Assembly: GCA_003566995.1 (NCBI GenBank)
Contig: PXBG01000103.1
Location: 1-64,000 of the forward strand
Origin: Syntrophobacteraceae bacterium
GTDB lineage: Bacteria > Desulfobacterota > Syntrophobacteria > Syntrophobacterales > Syntrophobacteraceae
Reading direction: 5' to 3'
Length of the DNA: 64,000 bases
The position numbers and the translations under genes were made by a program. Every line of letters starts with the position of its first letter. Positions within the stretch are counted from its first letter, which is position 1. Below are positions 17,776-25,780 of the stretch, in pieces. A model generated the notes under the pieces. The model saw only the letters and a list, made by a program, of their open reading frames with translations, did no database searches and was not told the DNA's origin.

Positions 17776-18620
17776 AACTCAAAGGAATGGACCTTTCACA
17801 GTTTCCCGGGCTGAAAGAAAAATGCCGGCGAATGGCGGAAAATCTCCAGCCCTGCACAACCATAGGTGTGGCCTTTTCGGGTGGAGTGGACAGTGGATTT
17901 CTTGCATGGTTCCTTCGGCACATCCTCTCCAGGCGGGTCCACGCCCTGATGGCCCTCTCCCCTCTCGTGAGCGACCGGGAAAAACGACTGGCCCGGGAGG
18001 TTGCCGAGCAAATGGACCTGGACCTTCACTTCGTTCACGTGAACCCCCTGCTGCAGCAGGAAGTGCGAGAAAATTCTCCCCGGCGCTGTTATTTCTGCAA
18101 ACACGTTCTCATGCAGGCCCTTCGTGAACGGGCCCTTCACCTTGGATGCGGGACCCTCGTGGAAGGAAGCCACGCAGAAGACCTTCAATCCCATCGGCCG
18201 GGGCATTCCGCTTTGAAGGAACTGGGCATTGCAAGCCCCCTTGCCCAGGGGGGCCTCACCAAGGGCGAAGTCAGAACGCTGGCCCGCGCTGCGGGCCTTT
18301 CCCTTTGGAGCAGGCCCTCCCAGTCCTGCCTGGCCACAAGGGTTCCCCATGGTGTGGAACTGTCCCGCGAGCTGCTCCAAATCATTGAGGAGGCCGAAAA
18401 CATTCTCTGGGAAAGGGGATGCCGCCAGGTGCGGGTGCGCGTCCATGAGCATCTGGTCCGCATCGAAGTGGATCCTCGGGACATGCCCCTTTTTCTGGAC
18501 GGGGGTTTTCGAGAGGAAATCCTTGAGTTTTACAACAAATTGGGCTTTCTGCACGTGGCGCTGGACCTGGCCGGTTTTCACAGTGGCAGCATGGACAAAA
18601 AGGGTGGAGGAATCCCATGA
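17772..18620 (+). CDS. larE: LarE-type ATP-dependent sulfur transferase
   Basis: 282 residues. The PP-loop SGGVDS is at 36-41. Cys186 in SQSCLATR aligns with the sulfur-donating cysteine of LarE. A CYFC pair (Cys106, Cys109) gives the three-cysteine pattern of LarE variants that hold a [4Fe-4S] cluster and use it to donate sulfur repeatedly, rather than sacrificing Cys. LarE thiolates the pyridinium precursor of the nickel-pincer cofactor, but larB and larC are absent from the window. The ATG overlaps the stop of the DUF39 gene (ATGA), so the two are translationally coupled and may share a sulfur-transfer task. Confidence 0.85.
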   Translation: MKLKGMDLSQFPGLKEKCRRMAENLQPCTTIGVAFSGGVDSGFLAWFLRHILSRRVHALMALSPLVSDREKRLAREVAEQMDLDLHFVHVNPLLQQEVRENSPRRCYFCKHVLMQALRERALHLGCGTLVEGSHAEDLQSHRPGHSALKELGIASPLAQGGLTKGEVRTLARAAGLSLWSRPSQSCLATRVPHGVELSRELLQIIEEAENILWERGCRQVRVRVHEHLVRIEVDPRDMPLFLDGGFREEILEFYNKLGFLHVALDLAGFHSGSMDKKGGGIP

Positions 18621-18706
18621 AAAGACAGGTTCTTGGAAAAACCCGGAAAATGCAGGTTAACAGGCAGTCGCATCAGGCGCAGACCAAAGAGAGGCGGTGA
18701 TTCATC

Positions 18707-19699
18707 GTGTCCGGAAGAGTCAAAGGAATCGGACTCCTTTCAGGAGGACTGGACAGCATCCTCGCTGTGAAGGTTCTCCAGGAGCAAGACCTTGAAATCC
18801 TCGGAATCACTTTCGCGACCCCCTTTTTCCAGGCGGAGCCGGGCATCAGGGCCGCTCACACGGCGGGCATTCCCGTGAGGGCCGTGGACATCACCGAAGA
18901 ATTCCTTCACATGCTTCGAAAACCCCGCTATGGCTACGGAAGCCAGATGAACCCCTGCATCGACTGTCATGCCCTCATGCTGCGAAGGGCGGGAAGGATC
19001 ATGGAAGAAGAGAAGGGGGATTTTCTGTTCACGGGAGAGGTCCTGGGCCAGAGACCCATGAGCCAGCGCCGGGATTCCCTCAAGAGCGTGGAAAACCTTT
19101 CCGGGTACGGAGGCCTGGTGCTGCGCCCCCTGAGCGCCAAACTGCTGGATCCCACCCGAGTGGAACAGGAAGGACTGGTGGACAGGGAGCGCTTGCTGAA
19201 CATTCATGGACGCTCCAGAAAACGCCAGGTGGAACTGGCTGAGCACTACGACATCCAGGATTACCCCCAGCCCGGAGGGGGATGCATGCTGACCAAGGAG
19301 GGCTTTGTCCGCAAGCTTCGTGAGCTCATGAGTCTCTACCCGGACGCATCGGGACGGGAAGTGGAGATGCTCAAGCATGGCCGCCATTTTTACCTTCCCG
19401 GGGACATTCTCTTCATGGTGGGCAGAAATCTGCGGGACAATGAGAAGCTGGAAGCCCTCTGTTCCTCGGAAGATGTCCTCCTGCGCGTGCCCGATTACCC
19501 CAGCCCGGTGGGAATCATGATACGGCCCCCTTCCCTTCAGGAGAAAAGTCTCTCCCTTGCAGCCCGGGTGCTCATCGCCTACAGCGACGCTCCCTCCAAA
19601 AATTCCATTCGTGTGGCGTGGACCCACAAAGAAAAACAAAATGTCCTCACGGCCGACGGCATGACGAAGGAAGAAAGTCAAAAGCTCATGATCGCCTGA
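18707..19699 (+). CDS. PP-loop sulfurtransferase, ThiI/MnmA-like tRNA thiolation enzyme
   Basis: 330 residues from a GTG start with AGAGAGG-like sequence upstream. The N-terminal PP-loop (LLSGGLDS, residues 10-17) binds ATP. A CIDC pair (Cys84, Cys87) plus Cys193 in GGGCMLTKEGF again gives a CxxC plus C pattern, as in [4Fe-4S]-dependent tRNA thiolases. The C-terminal 100 residues form a separate domain not seen in ThiI or MnmA. Probable role: thiolation of tRNA or a small sulfur acceptor. Third gene of the 16.6-19.7 kb sulfur cassette, 86 nt after larE. Confidence 0.78.
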   Translation: MSGRVKGIGLLSGGLDSILAVKVLQEQDLEILGITFATPFFQAEPGIRAAHTAGIPVRAVDITEEFLHMLRKPRYGYGSQMNPCIDCHALMLRRAGRIMEEEKGDFLFTGEVLGQRPMSQRRDSLKSVENLSGYGGLVLRPLSAKLLDPTRVEQEGLVDRERLLNIHGRSRKRQVELAEHYDIQDYPQPGGGCMLTKEGFVRKLRELMSLYPDASGREVEMLKHGRHFYLPGDILFMVGRNLRDNEKLEALCSSEDVLLRVPDYPSPVGIMIRPPSLQEKSLSLAARVLIAYSDAPSKNSIRVAWTHKEKQNVLTADGMTKEESQKLMIA

Positions 19700-19806
19700 G
19701 CGGGAAAAGGGCCCCCCTCAAAAGCATGCCCTTGTCCCCTGAGGGCTTGTTTTCGTCCCTCTCAAATGAGCCGTCACAGGTCCGTCGAGGACAATCTTTC
19801 CTGCCC

Positions 19807-20478
19807 TCATTGCTTCAGGGCGTGATCGCAGAGGGAGTTGAGGGGGCAACCGTTTGTTTTGGGTTTTCGAGCCTGGCAAAGGTTTCTCCCGTGCAAAATG
19901 AGCTGGTGGCTGAAAGTCACCCAACGTTTTTCGGGAATGACCTCCATCAGGTCCCTTTCGATTTTTTGGGGATCTTTTTCCAGGGTGAGCCCCAGCCTTT
20001 GGGAGACTCTCGCCACATGGGTGTCCACCACAATACCCGGCACGCCATAGGCATTTCCCAGGACCACGTTGGCCGTCTTCCGGCCGATTCCTGGAAGCCT
20101 GACGAGAGCGTCCAGATCTTTGGGCACTGTGCCCCCGTGATTTTCGTGAAGCACCCGGCAGCACTCCTTGATATTCCTTGCCTTGTTGCGGTAAAAGCCC
20201 GTGGACCGGATGGCTTCTTCCAGCTCCTCCAGGGAAGCCTCCGCAAAAGCCTGAGCAGTGGGATACCTTTTGAAGAGGGCGGGAGTCACCTTGTTGACCC
20301 GCTCGTCCGTGCACTGCGCCGACAAAATGGTGGCAATGAGCAGCTGCAGGGGATCCTGATAATGGAGAGAGCATTGTGCCTCGGGGTAATGTTCATCGAG
20401 AATGGCAAGAATGGAGGGAACCTTCACCGCAGCAGAGGGATGGTTTCCCTTCGGCTTCGCCTTTTTTACCGGGGACAT
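19807..20478 (-). CDS. nth: Endonuclease III (DNA glycosylase/AP lyase)
   Basis: 223 residues from the ATG at 20478 with AAAGGA upstream; a longer frame to 20583 lacks a site. It removes oxidised pyrimidines in base-excision repair. The helix-hairpin-helix LPGIGRKTANVVLG includes the catalytic Lys134, and Asp152 in VDTHV completes the active site. The C-terminal cluster loop reads Cys201-x6-Thr208-x2-Cys211-x5-Cys217: the second of the four usual [4Fe-4S] ligands is Thr (codon ACA). Otherwise the family match is full length. Confidence 0.93.
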   Translation of the reverse strand: MSPVKKAKPKGNHPSAAVKVPSILAILDEHYPEAQCSLHYQDPLQLLIATILSAQCTDERVNKVTPALFKRYPTAQAFAEASLEELEEAIRSTGFYRNKARNIKECCRVLHENHGGTVPKDLDALVRLPGIGRKTANVVLGNAYGVPGIVVDTHVARVSQRLGLTLEKDPQKIERDLMEVIPEKRWVTFSHQLILHGRNLCQARKPKTNGCPLNSLCDHALKQ

Positions 20479-20831
20479 GAGTTTCCTTTCAAGAGGGGGA
20501 TCGATGGGCGGGACTCCCTTGGAGGGAAAACAATTTTTGTGTCTAAACGGGCAAACTCCCATTGGATTTCCAAGACAAAACAATTATACTGTGAATCAAA
20601 AAAGAAAACAGTTCAGGAGCCGTTTTGCTGTGCATAGCAACATTCACCTGTTTCCACAAGACTGGAAACGTCCGTGAAACAAGAAGGCACACATTTAAAA
20701 GGCGCGTCCATTTGAAGGAGGCAAATTCTCAGAGTATGTTTGAACGACACTTTTTTCATTGCGGCATCCTTGAGGACACAACATTTTCGGCAAACACTCC
20801 TTTCAAAAGCATCCAGAGGGAAAGGCGGCAA
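20479..20831. other. Intergenic region between divergent nth and a zinc-ribbon gene
   Basis: 353 nt. On the minus strand a perfect TATAAT (20583-20588 on the plus strand as ATTATA) lies about 105 nt ahead of the nth start, with no convincing -35. No gene is supported. The in-frame extension upstream of 20832 is not needed for the downstream protein. Confidence 0.4.
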
Positions 20832-21173
20832 ATGTTGAGTCACGTCATCCTGTGTCCTTTCTGCGACAATGGACATCCCATTCCCATCGATTTCGACTCA
20901 ATTCATCGATGCACCTGTGGCGCGTGCTACAAGATTTGCGGGAGCCAGTCCCTGGAAAAGGGAGTGGGGGACATTGCCCATGAACTCTGGAACGGTGAAG
21001 AACTGGACTTTGTGCGAACCATTCCCGTGGACTTCTGCAACATCGTCATAGAAAAAGATTTTGATCGATTGCTCTCCATCAAGCAGACTTCCGAATTCAG
21101 TGTGATGGAACGATTTTGCAAGTACGATTCAGAAAATCATTTGAGCCTGGTGTGGGTGAAGCGGTTGTTCTGA
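20832..21173 (+). CDS. Small zinc-binding-type hypothetical protein
   Basis: 113 residues from the ATG at 20832 (AAAGGCGG upstream). The N-terminal CPFC, then CTCGACYKIC, suggest a zinc ribbon or rubredoxin-like metal site within residues 8-36. The remaining 75 residues are acidic with no recognised motif. No family assigned. It ends about 80 nt before a terminator, so probably monocistronic. Confidence 0.6.
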   Translation: MLSHVILCPFCDNGHPIPIDFDSIHRCTCGACYKICGSQSLEKGVGDIAHELWNGEELDFVRTIPVDFCNIVIEKDFDRLLSIKQTSEFSVMERFCKYDSENHLSLVWVKRLF

Positions 21174-21250
21174 CCCGCTTTCTTCATTGTGAACAAGCAT
21201 TGAAGCTCCTGCAAAGCCCGGCTTTTGTGGCAAAAGGAGCGTTGATGGGG

Positions 21251-21280
21251 GGAAAGGCTCCCGGAAGGGGCCTTTTTTTT
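21251..21280 (+). terminator. Rho-independent terminator
   Basis: AAAGGCTCCC pairs with GGGGCCTTT (one bulged base), with a GGAA loop and a T8 tract. It closes the 20832 gene; its T tract ends 40 nt before pyrR. A pyrR attenuator is conceivable, but no antiterminator is evident. Confidence 0.75.
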
Positions 21281-21319
21281 ATTTTTGCCCTGCTCACAGG
21301 GCAGAAATGAGGCCATGTC

Positions 21320-21868
21320 ATGCAAAAGTCGGTCAGTCAAGTGGCGATGGAATCCGCCGGCATACGGTCGGCACTCGGGCAGATAGCGGACGAAATCCTG
21401 AAATCCCCCTCAGACCCTCTCAGGCTGGTGCTCATAGGAATCCACACGGGAGGAGTGCACCTCGCCAAAAGGCTTCAGACCATTTTCCTGAAGGACCATG
21501 GCCTTTCCATCCCCATGGGCACCCTGGACATCAATCTTTACCGGGACGATTGGACCCGGCTGCACAAACAGCCATTGGTGCGCTCCACGGACTTCCCTTT
21601 TCCCGTGGACGAGCATGAAGTGGTGCTGGTGGATGATGTCCTCTACACGGGCAGAACCATCCGTGCGGCCCTCGACGCCATCATGGACTATGGCCGCCCC
21701 CAGAGGGTCCAGCTGGCTGTCCTCGTGGACAGAGGTCATCGCGAACTCCCCATTTGTGCTCAGTTTGTGGGCATTTCCATGCAGACGGAAGCGGAGCAGC
21801 AGGTGCATGTGGTGCTCTCCGAAAAAGAAGATGAAGACCGGATCCTCATCGAAACACCTTCCCCTTGA
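21320..21868 (+). CDS. pyrR: PyrR: pyr regulatory protein / uracil phosphoribosyltransferase
   Basis: 182 residues, the standard PyrR length. The PRPP-binding loop VVLVDDVLYTGRT at 101-113 and the RGHRELPICAQFVG segment identify the family. It converts uracil and PRPP to UMP, and in many bacteria it binds UMP and pyr mRNA leaders to cause attenuation. No pyrimidine biosynthesis gene lies next to it, so any regulated operon is elsewhere. GAGG lies seven nt before the chosen ATG. Confidence 0.94.
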   Translation: MQKSVSQVAMESAGIRSALGQIADEILKSPSDPLRLVLIGIHTGGVHLAKRLQTIFLKDHGLSIPMGTLDINLYRDDWTRLHKQPLVRSTDFPFPVDEHEVVLVDDVLYTGRTIRAALDAIMDYGRPQRVQLAVLVDRGHRELPICAQFVGISMQTEAEQQVHVVLSEKEDEDRILIETPSP

Positions 21869-21982
21869 GGACCGTCCGGCAGCAGGAGCGATGACCATTG
21901 CCGCAAACTTGTCCAGAAAAGGCGGAAGGACATTTTTCATTTGAAAAAGACACCGTCCCGTGCTACACATTGATTTGTTCAA

Positions 21983-22059
21983 GCGGGAGTAGCTCAGCTG
22001 GCTAGAGCATCAGCCTTCCAAGCTGAGGGTCGCGGGTTCGAAGCCCGTCTCCCGCTCCA
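21983..22059 (+). tRNA. tRNA-Gly (anticodon TCC)
   Basis: A complete cloverleaf: acceptor stem GCGGGAG with CTCCCGC, D-arm AGCTCAGCTGG, anticodon loop CTTCCAA, T-arm GGGTTCGAAGCCC, and an encoded CCA at 22057-22059. A terminator hairpin follows within 10 nt. Confidence 0.97.
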
Positions 22060-22067
22060 GCAAATTC

Positions 22068-22102
22068 AAGGACTTGACGGAATTTCCGTTGAGTCCTTTT
22101 TT
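22068..22102 (+). terminator. Terminator after tRNA-Gly
   Basis: AAGGACTTGACGG pairs with CCGTTGAGTCCTT over 13 positions including two G-U pairs, loop AATTT, followed by a T run. Confidence 0.85.
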
Positions 22103-22298
22103 CTTTACTTACGCATCACGTGCGTGATTTCCAGTTTTGCTCCCACGTACGCCAACTCCCCACCTCCCCTGTGAGTTGCCTTCATGGCCCCCTTTGCAAT
22201 CAACCATGACACCCATGAGAAAAAGCGGGGAAAATTTAAGTTGTCATTATGACACCTGGTCCAGGCAATGCCCCCTGTGTCGGCGTGGTTTCGCGTGG

Positions 22299-22415
22299 AT
22301 GGTGAGGCGTTGCCTTGACAAGGTGGAGATGGAACGATTTTGGCAAACCCTCAAGCGTGAAGATATTTACCTGAAATCTTTACGCAACCCCCAATTGAAT
22401 GCTGGAATAGGGTAA
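22299..22415 (+). pseudogene. IS3-type transposase C-terminal fragment
   Basis: A short open stretch reads RRCLDKVEMERFWQTLKRE and continues DIYLKSL. This resembles the DDE-domain segment of IS3-family transposases around their last catalytic glutamate, where a typical member has a DN..MERFWRTLKYE-like run. Nothing upstream or downstream restores a transposase. The fragment ends 36 nt before the apparent apbE start, suggesting that an insertion followed by deletion removed the apbE 5' end. The rest of 22103-22298 shows no gene; ATCACG/CGTGAT at about 22117-22130 is a short inverted repeat. Confidence 0.6.
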
Positions 22416-22450
22416 CGCAGTTTCTCCTGCGATACGACTTCGACAGGGTT

Positions 22451-23308
22451 TTGCAGATAAGGGCGAAGATCCTGGAACTTCTGGAAGAGATAAACGGGGA
22501 GCTGTCCGTTTTTGATTCCCAAAGCCAGGTTTCCCGTTTCAACGGGATGCCCGCCAATGAGAGCCTTTGCGTTTCCCCAAGATTTCAGGAAGTCATGGGC
22601 ATTGCCCGCAAAGTGCACACCTTGAGCAACAGGTCCTTCGACCCCACCGCAGCCCCGCTCATAGCCCTGTGGGGATTTGGAGAAGACGGGCTTACCTGGC
22701 AGAAACCGGCGCCACAGGAGATAGAAGCCGCCATGGAACGGGTGGGGCTGGACCTGGTGCACATGGACCAATCCGGCTGCCTGAGCAAGGCGAAAGACGG
22801 GATCAGTCTCAACCTGTCCGGAGTGGCCAAGGGTTATGCCGTTGATGAAATTGCCGGGCTGCTGGAAGATCTGGGACAGGATTCTTTCCTCGTATCCATC
22901 GGCGGAGACACGCGCGTCAGGGGGCCAAAACCGGACGGTTCAAGCTGGCGCATAGGCATAAACAGGCCCCTGCCCGGAGCTGACCTGAAGGATGTGATTG
23001 AAAAATTTGAAATGAACGTGGGGGCCGTGGCCACCAGCGGGAACTACCGCAACTATTTCCGCACGGAAGACGGGTTGTTCGGCCATATCATCGACCCCGC
23101 CACGGGATATCCCACCCTGAACGGCACAGTGAGCGCCACTGTGATTGCGGACACCTGCGCCCTGGCTGACGCCCTGGCCACTGGCCTGATGGTCATGGAA
23201 AGCACACAAGCCCTGCAGATGATAAATGGCCTGGAAAATGTCGAAGCCCTCATCATTCAACTGACCCCCGAGGGCGAATACCTCCTGAGCAGGAGTGAAG
23301 GTTTCTGA
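22451..23308 (+). CDS. apbE: FAD:protein FMN transferase (ApbE), N-terminally shortened
   Basis: 285 residues read from TTG at 22451; an in-frame stop at 22358 blocks extension and there is no clear ribosome site. ApbE attaches FMN covalently to Thr in Na+-NQR, Rnf and related flavoproteins, or to exported proteins. The core is present: a VSRFN segment, the SGVAKGYAVD flavin-site motif, IGGDTRVRG, and TSGNYRNYF with GHIIDPATGYP and a DALATGLMVM metal-site segment. The expected signal peptide/lipobox and MGT motif (roughly 40-60 residues) are missing, and a transposase scrap lies exactly there. Possibly a pseudogene. Confidence 0.75.
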   Translation: MQIRAKILELLEEINGELSVFDSQSQVSRFNGMPANESLCVSPRFQEVMGIARKVHTLSNRSFDPTAAPLIALWGFGEDGLTWQKPAPQEIEAAMERVGLDLVHMDQSGCLSKAKDGISLNLSGVAKGYAVDEIAGLLEDLGQDSFLVSIGGDTRVRGPKPDGSSWRIGINRPLPGADLKDVIEKFEMNVGAVATSGNYRNYFRTEDGLFGHIIDPATGYPTLNGTVSATVIADTCALADALATGLMVMESTQALQMINGLENVEALIIQLTPEGEYLLSRSEGF

Positions 23309-23786
23309 AGAGGGTCATGCCTGACGGCCCTGCCCGTTCAGGCCATGCTGGAAAGCGCCCTGTATGGCAACGGGCCTCATGATCATGCAGAAATGAGCGA
23401 AGGCAACGGTGGTTCCGCCATCGGGGTTTCGGGGCAAGGCATTCACCCGAAAGACACAGTGCTTCCCGTGCAGCTCCGCAGAAAATGACATAAGGTGAAG
23501 ATCCATTTCACCTTGCGGACACCCCGGCGGCGAACTTTGCGCAGGCACGCAATGGTTTTCGCAGGCCGATCTCATAGGCCAATGGGGTGGCAATGAAACA
23601 ACCATCGCACCCCGCGCACGATTATTTGTTGAAGCGAGTTCGAATCAACTGGAATTTCGCTTGGAATTTTGCTGTAACGGGTACCCCACCATAGCAGGTG
23701 AGCAACCGAAGGTCATTTTTTCAATCCATCGGTACCTGGTGGCATGGCTCAACGCCCATCGCGGAAACCCGCAGGAGTTCCAAACT
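23309..23786. other. Intergenic region before the permease, no supported gene
   Basis: 478 nt. A 96-codon frame on the minus strand (23315-23605) has no ribosome site or recognisable motif. The in-frame upstream part of the permease reading (23661-23786) is hydrophilic and probably untranslated. No promoter stands out. Confidence 0.4.
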
Positions 23787-24746
23787 GTGAACACAGCCAT
23801 TGATCCCAATCTGGAAACTTTCATTTTCATGACCACCGCCATCTTCATGGAGGCGGCCCCCTTCGTTCTCCTGGGATCACTGATCGCCGCCCTTTTTGAA
23901 ACCTTCATGTCCCAGGACCGCCTTCTTCGAATGGTTTCCCGGAGGAAATCCCTTCAAACTCTCTGGGGACTGGGAGCCGGACTGGTTCTGCCCACCTGTG
24001 AGTGCGGCGTGGTTCCCATCGTGCGCCGCTTCATGGCACGTGGCATTCCTCCCCAAATGGCTTTCACCTATATGCTCGCCGCGCCCGTCATCAATCCCCT
24101 GGTGCTTTTGTCCACGTATGTGGCCTTTCGGGGAGACGGGTGGATGGTTCTGGGCCGGGGGTTCTTCGCCCTGGTGGTGGCTCTCGCGGGGGGCACAGCG
24201 GCAGCTCTCGTGACGCAGTACATGGGAAAATCAAGACCGGCGCCGGCGACAACGCCCCTGCCCATGGCGGCGACGGGCCTGCACCATCACCAGAACTGCC
24301 AATGCTGCAGCATGGAAGGAAACAGGAAGGAGAGATCCCGCTTCGTCCGGGTGTGTGTCCTGACGGCACAGGAATTTTTGGAAATGAGCAAGTACCTCAT
24401 CATTGGGTGCGTGGTCGCAGGACTTTTCAAAGCCTACCTCTGGGGAGCCTGGGGTGGGTTTCTTTCCATGCTGGCGGGCAGCCTCCAACTGTCCGTGATA
24501 GCCATGATGTTCATGGCCATTCTTCTGTGCATCTGCTCGGAAGCGGATGCCTTCGTAGCCGCATCTTTCTGGGCGTTCGGAAAAGTCCCCCAGCTTGCCT
24601 TCATGGCCATCGGTTCCGCCGTTGACCTGAAGCTCATCTTCGCCTTCTTCGCCGTTTTCGGGACCCAGACCGCCCTTGTCCTGACGGTGGTTCCCACCAT
24701 TGTCGTCTATATTCTCTCCATCTTGCTGGGAACATTTGTGTGGTGA
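23787..24746 (+). CDS. Permease of the DUF318/ArsP-like family
   Basis: 319 residues from the GTG at 23787, which has AGGAG nine nt upstream; an extended start at 23661 is less likely. About eight membrane segments. Two family signatures with cysteines are present: PTCECGVVPIVRR (Cys71, Cys73) and LCICSEADAFVAASF in the second half. The central cytoplasmic loop holds His166-168, Cys171, Cys173 and Cys174, a likely metal-binding patch. The family includes ArsP (methylarsenite export) and Bacillus YcgR-type proteins. The substrate here is unproven. It is coupled to the TIGR03943-type gene four nt downstream. Confidence 0.85.
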   Translation: MNTAIDPNLETFIFMTTAIFMEAAPFVLLGSLIAALFETFMSQDRLLRMVSRRKSLQTLWGLGAGLVLPTCECGVVPIVRRFMARGIPPQMAFTYMLAAPVINPLVLLSTYVAFRGDGWMVLGRGFFALVVALAGGTAAALVTQYMGKSRPAPATTPLPMAATGLHHHQNCQCCSMEGNRKERSRFVRVCVLTAQEFLEMSKYLIIGCVVAGLFKAYLWGAWGGFLSMLAGSLQLSVIAMMFMAILLCICSEADAFVAASFWAFGKVPQLAFMAIGSAVDLKLIFAFFAVFGTQTALVLTVVPTIVVYILSILLGTFVW

Positions 24747-24750
24747 CACC

Positions 24751-25527
24751 ATGAAAAGAATCTTCACACGCATCTTCCATTCGGTGGAAGGCCTCCTGCT
24801 CATAGCCCTGAGCCTCGCCATGGGCCTTCTCATGGCTAGCGGCAATCACTGGCTCTACATAAGCCCCCGTTTTGAATGGCTTTCCCAGTTGACAGCCCTG
24901 GTGCTGCTCCTGGTGGGAACTCTGACAGCCTGGCGCCCCGGACGGCGGCCCCGACTTTCCGCAGTCATTATCTTTGGGGGATTTGTGGTCTTCGGCATAG
25001 GGGCCAATTACCTGGTGCTTCAACCGCGCCCCACCGACTGGGGCTTCTCAAGGCCTCATCGGGTGGTTGGGGAAGAACCCTACAAAATCCACAACGGTCT
25101 CTCCTACACTCGCATCAACCTCGCAGAACTCTATGAAGTGGCCGAGGGACAACCGGAAAAACGGGATGTCCCCTACGTGGTACGGGGGATGGTCCAGCGA
25201 GACCCTCAGCTGGATTCCTACCGTGAATTTCTCGTGCTGCGCACTCTGGTCTGGTGCTGCCTGGCTGACGCCATTCTGGTGGGGTTTCGCGTCCAGGATC
25301 TGCCCGAAGGCCAGGAACTTCCCAAAAACGGCCAGTGGATCGAGCTCTTTGGAGAACTCACGGAGGCTTCTCCCCATTGGCGCCATGAGGCGCCACACAT
25401 CTCCAGCATTTTTCCCATGAACACCCACCCCCGCTACGGACTGACCCCCCATCACATCCGCCCCATAGAGGAGCCGCCCATGGCCTTCATCTTCGAAATA
25501 CGGGATGGAAAACCTTATGCTTATTGA
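24751..25527 (+). CDS. TIGR03943/YcgQ-like membrane protein, permease partner
   Basis: 258 residues from the ATG at 24751. Three or so hydrophobic segments lie in the first 105 residues, then an extracytoplasmic domain containing VRGMVQRDPQ, LVLRTLVWCCLADA and WIELFGELTE. These recall the YcgQ half of Bacillus YcgQ-YcgR pairs, which occur with DUF318 permeases and are linked to metal or cofactor transport. A conserved Cys-Cys pair at about residue 169 could bind metal. It starts just after the permease stop, so the two are one operon. Confidence 0.75.
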   Translation: MKRIFTRIFHSVEGLLLIALSLAMGLLMASGNHWLYISPRFEWLSQLTALVLLLVGTLTAWRPGRRPRLSAVIIFGGFVVFGIGANYLVLQPRPTDWGFSRPHRVVGEEPYKIHNGLSYTRINLAELYEVAEGQPEKRDVPYVVRGMVQRDPQLDSYREFLVLRTLVWCCLADAILVGFRVQDLPEGQELPKNGQWIELFGELTEASPHWRHEAPHISSIFPMNTHPRYGLTPHHIRPIEEPPMAFIFEIRDGKPYAY

Positions 25528-25780
25528 CACCCGCCTTTCAACCGCCATCCAGCGGGCAGGAAGAAGGGGAAAAATCCCTCTGCATCTCTCTTGCCCTGCT
25601 GGAGAATTTCATGGCATTCCTTGCAGGGCCAATGCGGAGCCCTCATTCCCTTCGCCGCCGGCTCAATCATCAAACACCCCTGTTTTTTTGGATGTTTTTT
25701 TTGGAACCTCGAGATGTTGACCTGGTCCGACCCCATGCCCTCCATGCCCCTGCCTGTGCAGGATATCCCCATGGCTGAAT

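Noticed and set aside
21174..21319. Pyr-type RNA attenuator before pyrR
   Set aside because: Only one terminator hairpin is visible, it fits the preceding gene, and no conserved PyrR binding loop could be read.
22116..22131. ATCACG/CGTGAT inverted repeat as an operator
   Set aside because: It stands between a terminator and a transposase scrap with no gene start nearby to regulate.
23315..23605. 96-codon minus-strand frame as a gene
   Set aside because: No ribosome site, no motif, and atypical residue composition.
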